Below are positions 1 through 8,273 of a stretch of 64,000 bases of DNA, one piece after another (positions within the stretch are counted from its first letter, which is position 1; each line of letters opens with the position of its first letter). Below the pieces are notes generated by a model. That model was given only the letters and a program-made list of their open reading frames with translations, was not told the DNA's origin and made no database searches. The stretch spans positions 2,420,327 to 2,484,326 of the forward strand of contig NZ_VUOC01000004.1 in assembly GCF_008386695.1 (NCBI RefSeq). Direction: 5' to 3'. The position numbers were made by a program, and so were the translations under genes. Origin of the DNA: Chitinophaga agrisoli (GTDB taxonomy: Bacteria; Bacteroidota; Bacteroidia; Chitinophagales; Chitinophagaceae).

Positions 1-681
1 ACCGGCATAATCATGGGAATAGAATTTGCCGCTGCGCCCGTAGCCGCACTGCACGCTGTCTGCAATAAACACGGCGTTAAACGTATCGCAAAGGCTTCTG
101 ATCTTACGCAGGAAGCTTTCGCTGGCTACATTGATACCGCCAACGCCCTGGATACCTTCTATGATCACAGAAGATACTTCGTACTGCTTAAAAGCTGCTT
201 CCAGCGCGGCTTCATCCTGCCAGGGCAGGAATACTACGTTCTCTGTTTCATTTACCGGCGCTACTATCTTGGGGTTATCCGTTGCGGCTACGGCCAGGGA
301 AGTACGGCCGTGGAAAGATTTGCGGAAAGCGATGATCTTCTTTTTGCCGTTGTGGAAAGAAGCCAGTTTTAATGCATTCTCGTTGGCTTCTGCACCGGAA
401 TTGCAGAGGAACAGCTGGTAATCTTCCTTGCCGGATATTCTGCCTAATTTTTCCGCCAGTTGCTGCTGTAATGGGATCTTAATAGAATTGGAATAGAATC
501 CTACTTTCTGTAGCTGATCTGTGAGGCGCTTTACATAATGCGGATGGGTATGGCCAATGGAGATCACTGCGTGGCCGCCATAGAGATCCAGGTATTGCGT
601 ACCTTTATCGTCCCATACATTAGAGCCGGCGCCTTTTTCAATGGTAATATCGTTGATCGGATAAACGTCGAAGAGCTTCAT
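1..681 (-). CDS. argD: Acetylornithine aminotransferase family protein (ArgD), C-terminus cut by window edge
   Basis: PLP-dependent class III aminotransferase that would convert N-acyl-glutamate semialdehyde to N-acyl-ornithine in arginine synthesis. The frame runs open from an ATG at 681 to base 1, giving 227 residues, a little over half of the usual ~380-400. Visible motifs: YGGHAVISIGHTHP near residue 35, the phosphate-binding NSGAEANENALKLA, SFHGRT, IIEGIQGVGGI, and IADSVQCGYGRSGKF, whose Asp should contact the PLP ring nitrogen. The PLP lysine lies beyond the edge. The family usually reads DE(V/I)Q(T/S)G at the DSVQCG site, so Ser and Cys there are slightly unusual. It is the fourth gene of a - strand run GNAT-argG-argC-argD, 71 bp after argC. 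Pathway position is inferred from neighbours; the family call is firm. Confidence 0.9.
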   Translation of the reverse strand, partial: MKLFDVYPINDITIEKGAGSNVWDDKGTQYLDLYGGHAVISIGHTHPHYVKRLTDQLQKVGFYSNSIKIPLQQQLAEKLGRISGKEDYQLFLCNSGAEANENALKLASFHNGKKKIIAFRKSFHGRTSLAVAATDNPKIVAPVNETENVVFLPWQDEAALEAAFKQYEVSSVIIEGIQGVGGINVASESFLRKIRSLCDTFNAVFIADSVQCGYGRSGKFYSHDYAG

Positions 682-752
682 TATTGTTTTACTTGGCGGC
701 AGCCTTACGGCCGCCGGATGGAAAGAGATAATTTAACGATGTATGGGTCACG

Positions 753-1736
753 CTAAAATACGATAGACTTCAGCTTTAACCCGGCTGTTTCCTCCAGCCC
801 AAATACCAGGTTCATATTCTGCACTGCTTGTCCTGATGCGCCTTTCAGCAGGTTATCCGCGATGGTGTGAACGATCAGTTTGGTCCCTACTTTTTCCAGC
901 TGTACCAGGCATTTGTTGGTATTCACCACCTGCTTCAGGTCAATCTGGTTCTCGCTTACATGCGTAAAAGGATGCGTTGCATAATATGTTTTGTACAGTT
1001 GTAACGCCTGCTCCAGCGAGAGGTCGCTTTCCTGGTAGGAAGTTACCCAGATGCCTCTTGGATAGTCGCCCCGTACCGGCACAAAGTTCACATGCTCAGT
1101 AAAGGAAGGCTGCAACAACTGTAAGCTTCGTCGGATCTCTTTCAGGTGCTGATGGGCGAGCACCTTGTAGGTAGATACGTTATTGGCCCGCCATGTAAAA
1201 TGGGTAGTGGACTGCAGGCTCTGGCCGGCGCCGGTGGAGCCGGTAATGCCGGTGGTATGTATTTCGCCGAGCAGTCCGGCCTTGGCCAGGGGCAATAAGC
1301 CCAATTGTATAGTAGTGGCAAAACAGCCAGGATTGGCAATGTTCTGCGCGGTCTGTATCTTTTCCCTTTGCAATTCCGGCAAGCCGTATACGAATTCCCT
1401 GCCGGGAAGACTTTCACCCAGGCGGAAATCCTGGCTCAGGTCTATCACTTTTATGTTCAGCGGGATTGGATTTGCTTCCAGGAACTTCTTCGCTTCTCCA
1501 TGGCCCAAACAAAGGAACAGCACCTCTATATCATGACTAAGCTGATCTGTAAAGGCGAGGTCCGTATCACCCAGCAGGTCGCTATGTACGGCATGCAAAG
1601 GGTTACCCGCATTGCTGCGGCTGTGCACAAATGCGATCTCCACATTAGGATGATTCAGGAGGATCCTGATCATTTCCCCGCCGCCATAACCTGCGCCGCC
1701 TATAATACCTGCCCGGATGTTTTTGTTGTTTGCCAT
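753..1736 (-). CDS. argC: N-acetyl-gamma-glutamyl-phosphate reductase
   Basis: NADPH-dependent reductase making N-acyl-glutamate 5-semialdehyde from the 5-phosphate, a cytoplasmic step of arginine synthesis. The 327-residue protein has an N-terminal Rossmann glycine motif (IIGGAGYGGGE, residues 11-21) and the active-site motif NPGCFAT with the catalytic Cys at about residue 138. A His in the C-terminal half (VPVRGDYPRG region) fits the family. Length is normal. The start codon lies 3 bp downstream of the argG stop, so the two genes are almost certainly co-transcribed and probably translationally coupled. In some Bacteroidota the pathway uses N-succinyl rather than N-acetyl intermediates; the sequence alone does not decide which. 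Confidence 0.96.
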   Translation of the reverse strand: MANNKNIRAGIIGGAGYGGGEMIRILLNHPNVEIAFVHSRSNAGNPLHAVHSDLLGDTDLAFTDQLSHDIEVLFLCLGHGEAKKFLEANPIPLNIKVIDLSQDFRLGESLPGREFVYGLPELQREKIQTAQNIANPGCFATTIQLGLLPLAKAGLLGEIHTTGITGSTGAGQSLQSTTHFTWRANNVSTYKVLAHQHLKEIRRSLQLLQPSFTEHVNFVPVRGDYPRGIWVTSYQESDLSLEQALQLYKTYYATHPFTHVSENQIDLKQVVNTNKCLVQLEKVGTKLIVHTIADNLLKGASGQAVQNMNLVFGLEETAGLKLKSIVF

Positions 1737-1739
1737 GCC

Positions 1740-2945
1740 TTACGCTTTTTTACCCTGTTCGTCATTTACCTGGTGCCAGATCATTGTCTGGTTACCGAAG
1801 ATCTTGCTGAAGCCCCTTACGTCTTCGCCGCTCCAGCCGCTGTTCATTTCGCCATACTTACCAAACTTGCTGCTCATCAGATCGTAGGACGATTCGATAC
1901 CGGTTACCTGGAAGCGGTAAGGCAGCAGTGTTACAAACACCTTGCCGGTTACCTGCTGCTGCGCGCTTTCAAGGTAAGCTTCAATATCGCGCATAACAGG
2001 GTCCAGGATCTGGCCTTCATGCAGCCAGTTGCCATAGAACTGTGCCAGCTGGTCTTTCCAGCTTAACTGCCATTTGGTAAGCACGTGTTTTTCCAGGGCG
2101 TGATGCGCTTTGAGGATCACTACGGGTGCGGCCGCTTCAAAACCTACCCGGCCCTTGATACCGATGATGGTATCGCCCACATGTATATCGCGGCCAATGG
2201 CAAAAGCCCCTGCGATGGATTGTAAATATTGAATGGCTTCCGTGGGATGACCAAAAGATTTGTCATTTACGCCCACCAGCTCTCCTTTTTTAAAGTGGAG
2301 GGTTACCTGTTCCGGCTCCTGCTTTGTTAATTGCGTAGGGAAAGCAGATTCCGGCAGCATACCATTGGAAGTAAGGGTTTCCTTACCGCCTACAGAAGTG
2401 CCCCAGATACCTTTGTTGATGGAGTACATGGCTTTTTCGAAATTCACCTGTACTCCTTTTGACTGCAGGTAGGAGATCTCCTCTTCGCGGCTGAGCTTCA
2501 TATCCCGGATGGGGGTAATGATCTCTACGCCGGGGATCATGATATGAAAGATCATATCAAACCGTACCTGGTCGTTACCGGCGCCGGTGCTGCCGTGCGC
2601 TACGGCGGTGGCGCCCACCTCTTTCACATATTCTGCAATGGCCAGGGCCTGGCTCATCCGCTCCGCGCTTACGCTCAGGGGATAAGTATTATTCTTGAGC
2701 ACATTACCAAATACCAGGTATTTGATCACCTTATCATAATAAGACCGTACGGCATCTACCGTTTTGTGGCTTTTTACTCCCAGGTTATATGCGCGCTTTT
2801 CTATTTCCTGTAATTCCTCAGCGGTAAAGCCGCCGGTATTTACGATCACAGAATGCACTTCATATCCTTTTTCTTCTGTGAGATATTTAACACAGTAGGA
2901 AGTATCAAGTCCTCCGCTAAATCCCAGTACTACTTTCTTACTCAT
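1740..2945 (-). CDS. argG: Argininosuccinate synthase
   Basis: Joins citrulline and aspartate with ATP to form argininosuccinate. The 401-residue protein begins with the PP-loop ATP pyrophosphatase motif FSGGLDTSYC (residues 9-18), and the AHGSTGAGNDQVRF stretch that binds citrulline and aspartate follows near residues 116-129. Length matches the family (about 400). It lies between the GNAT gene (18 bp upstream) and argC (3 bp downstream) on the - strand. argG before argC is common in Bacteroidota arginine operons. No frameshift or missing motif was seen. Confidence 0.97.
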   Translation of the reverse strand: MSKKVVLGFSGGLDTSYCVKYLTEEKGYEVHSVIVNTGGFTAEELQEIEKRAYNLGVKSHKTVDAVRSYYDKVIKYLVFGNVLKNNTYPLSVSAERMSQALAIAEYVKEVGATAVAHGSTGAGNDQVRFDMIFHIMIPGVEIITPIRDMKLSREEEISYLQSKGVQVNFEKAMYSINKGIWGTSVGGKETLTSNGMLPESAFPTQLTKQEPEQVTLHFKKGELVGVNDKSFGHPTEAIQYLQSIAGAFAIGRDIHVGDTIIGIKGRVGFEAAAPVVILKAHHALEKHVLTKWQLSWKDQLAQFYGNWLHEGQILDPVMRDIEAYLESAQQQVTGKVFVTLLPYRFQVTGIESSYDLMSSKFGKYGEMNSGWSGEDVRGFSKIFGNQTMIWHQVNDEQGKKA

Positions 2946-2963
2946 TATGACGAATAGTTATTG

Positions 2964-3767
2964 TTAAAAAAGATTGAATAAAAAGAACTTCTTCTTGTAA
3001 TGGCTGGCAGCGCCGCCATTGTCTTTGCGGCTATTTAGCAGCACATATCTTTTGTAGCGCAGCCATCGTTCAAACAGGCGGAAGTTCTCCTTAAAGGCCC
3101 GCTGTTTTTTCTGCTGACGCATATCGCCGGTTGCGGCTACCATTAGCTGGGGCTGCATTTCCGGCGCCGGCTCGTTAAGCGCCTCCGCCTTTTCCCGGGC
3201 CACCCGCTCTTCTTCGTCCTTCTGCTTTTGCACGGGATCGTAGAGCATGGCGGTACACAGGCAGTTTTTACGGCCTTTGGCGGTCAGGATGTCAAAGTTC
3301 ACACAGCTGCGGCAGCCTTTCCAGAATTCCTCATCATCCGTAAGCTCAGAATAGGTAACGGGCTCGTAGCCCAGTTCGGAGTTGATCTTCATCACGGCCA
3401 GGCCGGTAGTAAGACCAAATATCTTGGCGTCAGGGTATTTTTCCCTGGACAGTTCGAAGATGCGATGTTTAATGGATTTGGCCACGCCATGCCCGCGGAA
3501 GGCGGGATTGACGATCAGACCGGAGTTAGCCACGAATTTCCCATGCCCCCAGGCTTCTATGTAGCAAAAACCTACCCAGTCACCCTGTTCCGTAACAGCG
3601 ATCACTGCCTTGCCCTCTTCCATCTTCAGTTTCACGTATTCCGGAGAGCGTTTGGCTATACCAGTTCCACGGGCTTTAGCAGAAGACTCCATCTCGTCGG
3701 TGATGGTTTTGGCATAATGCGCATCGTCGGGAGTGGCTACCCTAACGATAATATGTTGATTTTCCAA
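2964..3767 (-). CDS. GNAT N-acyltransferase heading the arginine operon, with a Cys-rich C-terminal module
   Basis: GNAT fold in residues 5-140: the acyl-CoA-binding loop reads RGHGVAK (91-97), after GLIVNPAF. GNAT proteins at this position in Bacteroidota arginine operons are thought to supply the N-acyl-glutamate synthase step; that role is inferred from context. After the GNAT core come four cysteines (C152, C155, C169, C171; CxxC-x13-CxC) that could bind a metal, then a charged, probably helical tail to residue 267 ending in aromatic and basic residues. At 267 aa it is clearly longer than a minimal ~150-aa GNAT. It is the first gene of the operon. Catalytic substrate (acetyl- or succinyl-CoA) cannot be read from the sequence. 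Confidence 0.82.
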   Translation of the reverse strand: MENQHIIVRVATPDDAHYAKTITDEMESSAKARGTGIAKRSPEYVKLKMEEGKAVIAVTEQGDWVGFCYIEAWGHGKFVANSGLIVNPAFRGHGVAKSIKHRIFELSREKYPDAKIFGLTTGLAVMKINSELGYEPVTYSELTDDEEFWKGCRSCVNFDILTAKGRKNCLCTAMLYDPVQKQKDEEERVAREKAEALNEPAPEMQPQLMVAATGDMRQQKKQRAFKENFRLFERWLRYKRYVLLNSRKDNGGAASHYKKKFFLFNLF

Positions 3768-4197
3768 CTTGCGTAAATTGAAAAAAGTGAATCAATAAAT
3801 ATTAAAAAGCTTCCTCTTTGGGAGAAAATTGTTCACCAATGATGGGGGAATATCATTGTGCGATAGCGTGCCGTTGGGTAAGACAGGCGCTATCAAATAC
3901 GAGGTCGTCGGGAAAGATATCTGAAGACATTAAACCCAATAGAGTACATGCCTTCCATCAGAGAAGGATGATATGCAGAGATGTTGGTATGGGTTGTCGT
4001 ATTTTCCAACTTCAGTTCAGCATTAAATTGTTAAAAAACTGTCTTTCGATTTAATTCCCCGCAAAATTATAACATATATATTATAATTCAGGAAAATTTT
4101 TGCAGCTGACAATACTTTAACATATCCGAAAGAAGAAGGGTTGCACCTGCGCTTGCCTGCAGGCACAACCCATTAAAAATGAACGATATACAGTCTA
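3768..4197. other. 430-bp intergenic region with possible arginine-operon promoter
   Basis: No credible gene: a 78-codon + strand frame at 3818-4054 has an unnatural composition and no family look. On the - strand a TAATTTTG box (4062-4069) matches the Bacteroidota -7 consensus TAnnTTTG, but the -33 element at 19 bp is poor (CCTG). If used, it would give a leader of about 290 nt before the GNAT gene, long enough for a regulatory RNA; I could not recognise one. AT-rich stretches at 4070-4110 fit a promoter zone. Confidence 0.35.
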
Positions 4198-6282
4198 CTA
4201 TTTCGTCAGCACTTCCAATTCGGCAATGCTTGCGTTATGATCGGTTTCTTCAGCCGGCTCCAGGGCTACGATCCGGATATAACGGCCGCTTACGGGCGCA
4301 TTGAACCGGATCACCTGCCGGATGGGATTGTTACGGATATTGCCAAATGCGCCGGCGGATACGGGCTGGCCCCACTCCTTCCCATCGTTACTTACGTAAA
4401 ACGCATACTTGTAGAAGGTGCCGGTGTTGCCATGTACGTCCCGGTGCGGGGTATATGCAAAACCTTTGAGGCTGAGGGTCTCACCCAGGTCTACCTGCAG
4501 CTCATGCGGGTAGCTGGCGCTGGCGTTGTGGCCGGTAGACCAATAAGAGCCTTCGTTGGCGTCTATGGCACGGCCGGCATTGTCCTGGCCCCCATCTGCA
4601 AATAGCACTTTCCATTTGGCGGGAGAGATATCCATATGCGCAATGACAGCCGGGCTGGCTTTTTTGCCATTATCAACAAAGGCTTTTGCCGTTACAACGC
4701 CACCCTGGGGCAGCGCAAAAGGCTGCGTATAGCGGGGAGAGCTGAAAACAGGCTCTGTGCCGTCTGTTGTATAATGCAGCTCCGGGTCCGGAGAGGCGCA
4801 GCTGATGGACACCATACCTTCCCTGTCGCGTTTGATCTCCGGAGAAGCCAGCAGGTCCGGCGCCTGGTACAGCTGTACTTCGCTGATGAGCGGACAGGCT
4901 TTGGCGTCTGCGACCAGTACCTTCACTTTGCTGGTGGTGGTATTGGGCAGGCGCAGGATGCGTTTGTGACCGATCGTGGTTTCCTTAGCTATTTCCTTAA
5001 AAGCGCCATTTTCCCATACTTCCACGGTAAAGGCTTTTACGCGCTGACCCAGTGGCGTGTACTCCTGTAACACGATCCTGTTAAAGGATACCGGCTGGGG
5101 AAACTCCAGGGTAATTGCGCCCTGGGTTACATTATCAGGCGTAGCCCAATAGGTTTTGTTATTGCCATCCACCAGATTACGGGCGTTTACGGCCGGGTTA
5201 TCCTTGCGGGTGTCTGTAACGGATACCTTCGCTTTGCGGGCCAGGTTGGTCTTATAGGTCTCATCCAACAGGCGGCGGAACTCCATCAGGCGGGTAGAGT
5301 CGTTGGCATGGATACGCCCGCGCCTGTCTACAGGCACGTTCAGCAGCAGGTTGCTGTTACGGCCTACAGAAGCATTATAGATCTCCAGCAGCTCTGCCAG
5401 GCTTTTTACTTTATCATTGGTAGCATCGCTGTAAAACCAGCCGGCGCGTACAGAAACATCGCATTCTGCGGGCACCCATTTTTCGCCGTCTTCCTGGCCG
5501 GTGTTCAGCGTGGTAAGAGAAGGCGCTTTTTTACCCGGTTCATAACCAGCTATGTTGATGGTGCTCCAGTTGGTAGTACCCGCAAAACCATCTTCATTGC
5601 CTACCCAGCGGCAGCCAGGGCCAATATCACTGAAGATGATCGCGCTGGGTTGTTTGCGCAATACCGTATTATTGAAGAGAGACCAGTCATATACCTGTTT
5701 CTTGCCATTGGGACCTTCGCCATTAGCGCCATCAAACCACTGTTCGAATACAGGGCCGTAGTTGCCCAGCACCTCATTGAGCATATTCACAAATACCTGG
5801 TTATACTCCGGCGTACCGTAGGCAGGATGGTTACGGTCCCAGGGAGAAAGGTACACGCCAAACTTAAGGCCATACTCCTTACACGCGGCGGAGAGCTCCT
5901 TCAGCACGTCGCCCTTTCCATTTTTCCAGGCGCTTTCCCGCACGGTATGGGTGCTGTATTTGCTGGGCCACAGGCAGAAGCCGTCGTGGTGTTTGGCGGT
6001 GATGATAATACCTTTCATACCGGCCAGCTTGGCGGTACGCGCCCATTGGCGGGCATCCAATGCGGTAGGGTTGAAGATCCTGGGATCTTCGTTGCCTTGC
6101 CCCCATTCCCGGTCCGTAAAGGTGTTAGGCCCGAAATGGATGAACATGTAGTATTCCATGTCCTGCCAGTTCTGCTGGGCTTTAGTAGGCAGGGCGCCGT
6201 ACGGCTTGATGACGGTTTGCGCATTGGCAGCGAGGCTGCTGATGACGCAGGCGGTAATGAATAGTGATAGTTTTTTCATCAT
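4198..6282 (-). CDS. Secreted GH29 alpha-L-fucosidase with chitobiase-like and F5/8-type domains
   Basis: Exo-glycosidase that removes alpha-linked L-fucose from glycans. A signal peptide (residues 1-22, ending ANAQ) directs export, probably to the periplasm. The GH29 barrel covers about residues 30-340: IHFGPNTF, ITAKHHDGFCLWPS, and EQWFDGANG with the nucleophile Asp at about 184. RWVGNE places the likely acid/base Glu at 230. The 46-residue spacing resembles subfamily GH29-B enzymes, which favour branched alpha-1,3/1,4-fucose, so Lewis-type substrates are plausible. A discoidin-like domain follows (about 345-480), then a CHB_HEX_C-like segment (YTTDGTEPVFSS) and a second discoidin-like domain to residue 694. 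The gene stands alone but near galK and FucP-type permeases. Confidence 0.93.
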   Translation of the reverse strand: MMKKLSLFITACVISSLAANAQTVIKPYGALPTKAQQNWQDMEYYMFIHFGPNTFTDREWGQGNEDPRIFNPTALDARQWARTAKLAGMKGIIITAKHHDGFCLWPSKYSTHTVRESAWKNGKGDVLKELSAACKEYGLKFGVYLSPWDRNHPAYGTPEYNQVFVNMLNEVLGNYGPVFEQWFDGANGEGPNGKKQVYDWSLFNNTVLRKQPSAIIFSDIGPGCRWVGNEDGFAGTTNWSTINIAGYEPGKKAPSLTTLNTGQEDGEKWVPAECDVSVRAGWFYSDATNDKVKSLAELLEIYNASVGRNSNLLLNVPVDRRGRIHANDSTRLMEFRRLLDETYKTNLARKAKVSVTDTRKDNPAVNARNLVDGNNKTYWATPDNVTQGAITLEFPQPVSFNRIVLQEYTPLGQRVKAFTVEVWENGAFKEIAKETTIGHKRILRLPNTTTSKVKVLVADAKACPLISEVQLYQAPDLLASPEIKRDREGMVSISCASPDPELHYTTDGTEPVFSSPRYTQPFALPQGGVVTAKAFVDNGKKASPAVIAHMDISPAKWKVLFADGGQDNAGRAIDANEGSYWSTGHNASASYPHELQVDLGETLSLKGFAYTPHRDVHGNTGTFYKYAFYVSNDGKEWGQPVSAGAFGNIRNNPIRQVIRFNAPVSGRYIRIVALEPAEETDHNASIAELEVLTK

Positions 6283-6481
6283 ACACTGTTGGTGATGCGT
6301 GTTATGCTTATAAAAATAGTGTAGGATAAAGATAAGAAGGGAATAATGGAGAAAATCAATGCAGGATATGGTAAAAAGGTGTTAGTGGGTACTGCTATAT
6401 AGAAAGATAATGGGTTGACGCTGTTCCTAACGGGGATTGTACAATATTTAATTTAAGGTGCGAAAGCCTTTTGGATACTGA

Positions 6482-6772
6482 TTACAATTTAATCGGCGGG
6501 GTTCTGAATGGCACCCATTCTGCAATTCTTTCAATCTCACCTTCTATGACGCAAAGCCTTCTATCCACGGATTCCAACAAGAGATTGTTGACGCCCAGCT
6601 TTATGTCAAAGTCGTTCATGCGCTTATCAAAGCCGTACATGCGCTGTTCCAATCCATCCATTCGTCTATCTAATCTGTCCATTCGCAGTTCTAGCCCATC
6701 CATTCGCCGGTTGAAGCCAGTTTCCATTGAGTCTAATCTCGCTACGATAATGTCTAAAGTACTTGTTTCCAT
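6482..6772 (-). CDS. Small predicted coiled-coil protein with tandem heptads
   Basis: A 96-residue protein of unknown function. Residues about 17-58 consist of six consecutive seven-residue units on the pattern M-D-x-L-x-x-R (such as MDGLELR, MDRLDRR, MDGLEQR), a strong coiled-coil signature encoded by degenerate 21-bp DNA repeats. The remainder is helical-looking and ends WVPFRTPPIKL. There is no signal peptide or membrane segment, so it should be cytoplasmic. It lies alone between the galactokinase and fucosidase genes, on their strand, with about 180-200 bp on each side. Charge pattern and clean frame suggest a real gene. It could be a partner-binding helper protein, but nothing in the sequence names a partner. 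Confidence 0.55.
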   Translation of the reverse strand: METSTLDIIVARLDSMETGFNRRMDGLELRMDRLDRRMDGLEQRMYGFDKRMNDFDIKLGVNNLLLESVDRRLCVIEGEIERIAEWVPFRTPPIKL

Positions 6773-6899
6773 TCTGCTATTTTTTGGTTAATGCTAAGAT
6801 ATTTAGTTCTCAAACATCCACCAAATAAATTGATATCCAGAACGTTGTTTATTTCAAAATAATTCCCACATCCCCATTTTGCTAAAAATATTTACAAAA

Positions 6900-6940
6900 G
6901 CAAAAAGTAGAAACCGCTGCATTCAATTTCTACTTTTTGC
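6900..6940 (-). terminator. Probable galK terminator (long perfect hairpin)
   Basis: Arms 6900-6913 and 6927-6940 form a perfect 14-bp stem around a 13-nt loop, about 10 bp past the galK stop. T-rich stretches lie on both sides, so it could end transcription in either direction; only the - strand has a gene reading into it. Confidence 0.75.
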
Positions 6941-6951
6941 TTTTTTACTCT

Positions 6952-8094
6952 TTACTTTACTTCCACCCCATCCTCTATACTCGTCACATAGATCTCCGGC
7001 GTTTTACCATACTCCTCCTCATACCGTTCCCTTATAAACGCCGTATACTCCTCCACTTTATCCTCCCTCACCAGGTTAATAGTACAGCCGCCAAAGCCGC
7101 CGCCCATTACCCGGGCCCCTGCTACTTCCGGCCGTTGACGGGCCAGTGACACCAGGAAATCCAGTTCCGGGCAGCTTACCTCATAAAGATGGCTAAGCCC
7201 ATCATGCGTAGCATACATCAATTCGCCAAATTCCTTCAGTTTGCCTTCCTGCAGGAAAATACCTGCCTGCTGCACACGGGCAATTTCTGCCACTACATAG
7301 GAACAGCGTTTGTAAACGATAGCGTCCATCTGATCCTTTACAGATTCCAGCATCTGCATATCTGCATCGCGGAGGGATTTTACCTGCGGATATTTGCCCT
7401 GCAGCACTTTTACGCCCGCCTCACACTGCGCGCGTCTTACATTATATTCAGAAGAAGCCAGGGAATGATGCACCATGGAATTACACAGTACGATCTTCTG
7501 GTCCGGGAAGTTAAAAGGATAATACGTGTAGCTCAGATCACGGCAATCCAGCAGCATCACCTGGTCCTTTTTACCGTGCAGGTTCGCGAATTGGTCCATA
7601 ATACCGCATTGCACGCCGGGAAAGGTATGTTCTGCTTTCTGGCCTATCAGGGCCATCTCCATGCGGGAAAGCGCATATCCCATCAGATGATCCAGTGCGG
7701 CCACCAGGCCGCCTTCCACGGCAGCGGAAGAGGACAATCCGGCGCCTACCGGTACATCGCCCGCTATTACGCAGTTAAACCCAGGCACTTTATACCCCCG
7801 TTTCTGCAGCTGGTCTACCACGCCCATCAGATAGTTGATCCATCCCGGGGTAGGCGTTACAGCATTAAGATTAAAACTCACATGTTCGCCGTTAAAATCA
7901 GCATATGCATGGCAATCGTCCGTGCCGTTAAGGCCTACGGCATAAATGATCCGTTTATCAATAGCTGCGGGCAGCACGAACCCATCGTTATAGTCTGTAT
8001 GCTCGCCAATAAGGTTGATCCTGCCGGGAGAGCTGACCAGCACCGGTGACTGGCCAAAGAGTTGTACGAACTGATCCCTGGTTTGTTGTAACAT
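6952..8094 (-). CDS. galK: Galactokinase
   Basis: Phosphorylates alpha-D-galactose at C1 with ATP (Leloir pathway). The 380-residue protein has the galactokinase signature GRINLIGEHTDY (residues about 24-35), the GHMP kinase ATP motif PVGAGLSSSAAVE, and the C-terminal glycine motif GGGFGGCTINLV. Length is typical. It lies downstream of the FucP-like permease gene 8274-9602 on the same strand, 179 bp away, with a hairpin between, so it may be transcribed alone or by read-through. The transporter beside it resembles glucose/galactose permeases, which fits uptake followed by phosphorylation. No galT, galE or galM is in the window. Confidence 0.97.
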   Translation of the reverse strand: MLQQTRDQFVQLFGQSPVLVSSPGRINLIGEHTDYNDGFVLPAAIDKRIIYAVGLNGTDDCHAYADFNGEHVSFNLNAVTPTPGWINYLMGVVDQLQKRGYKVPGFNCVIAGDVPVGAGLSSSAAVEGGLVAALDHLMGYALSRMEMALIGQKAEHTFPGVQCGIMDQFANLHGKKDQVMLLDCRDLSYTYYPFNFPDQKIVLCNSMVHHSLASSEYNVRRAQCEAGVKVLQGKYPQVKSLRDADMQMLESVKDQMDAIVYKRCSYVVAEIARVQQAGIFLQEGKLKEFGELMYATHDGLSHLYEVSCPELDFLVSLARQRPEVAGARVMGGGFGGCTINLVREDKVEEYTAFIRERYEEEYGKTPEIYVTSIEDGVEVK

Positions 8095-8207
8095 TTTCCT
8101 GGTTAAGTATTAAACGTATGAATTACGCATAAAAATAAACTTAGTTACTGCAATTCCCAATTCATTTGCGCACGAACACCAAAATACCAGCTGCAAAAGA
8201 ACTAATA

Positions 8208-8249
8208 AGGAGGGCGGCTTAAAAGCACATACTTTCAAGCCGCCTTCCT
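8208..8249 (-). terminator. Hairpin after permease gene, probable terminator
   Basis: Arms 8208-8220 and 8237-8249 pair over 13 bp with one G-T wobble, 24 bp past the stop of the permease at 8274-9602. The GC-rich stem suits a terminator, but the following - strand sequence is only weakly T-rich, so some read-through into galK is possible. Confidence 0.6.
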
Positions 8250-8273
8250 GGTATAACAGATCATAAAACTGTA

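Noticed and set aside
2945-3800. ARG-box-like TGAAT/ATTCA stretches near the GNAT gene
   Set aside because: Half-site matches only, with wrong spacing; AT-rich sequence gives such matches by chance.
3818-4054. 78-codon + strand frame upstream of the arginine operon
   Set aside because: Unnatural residue mix, no motif, and it overlaps the expected promoter zone.
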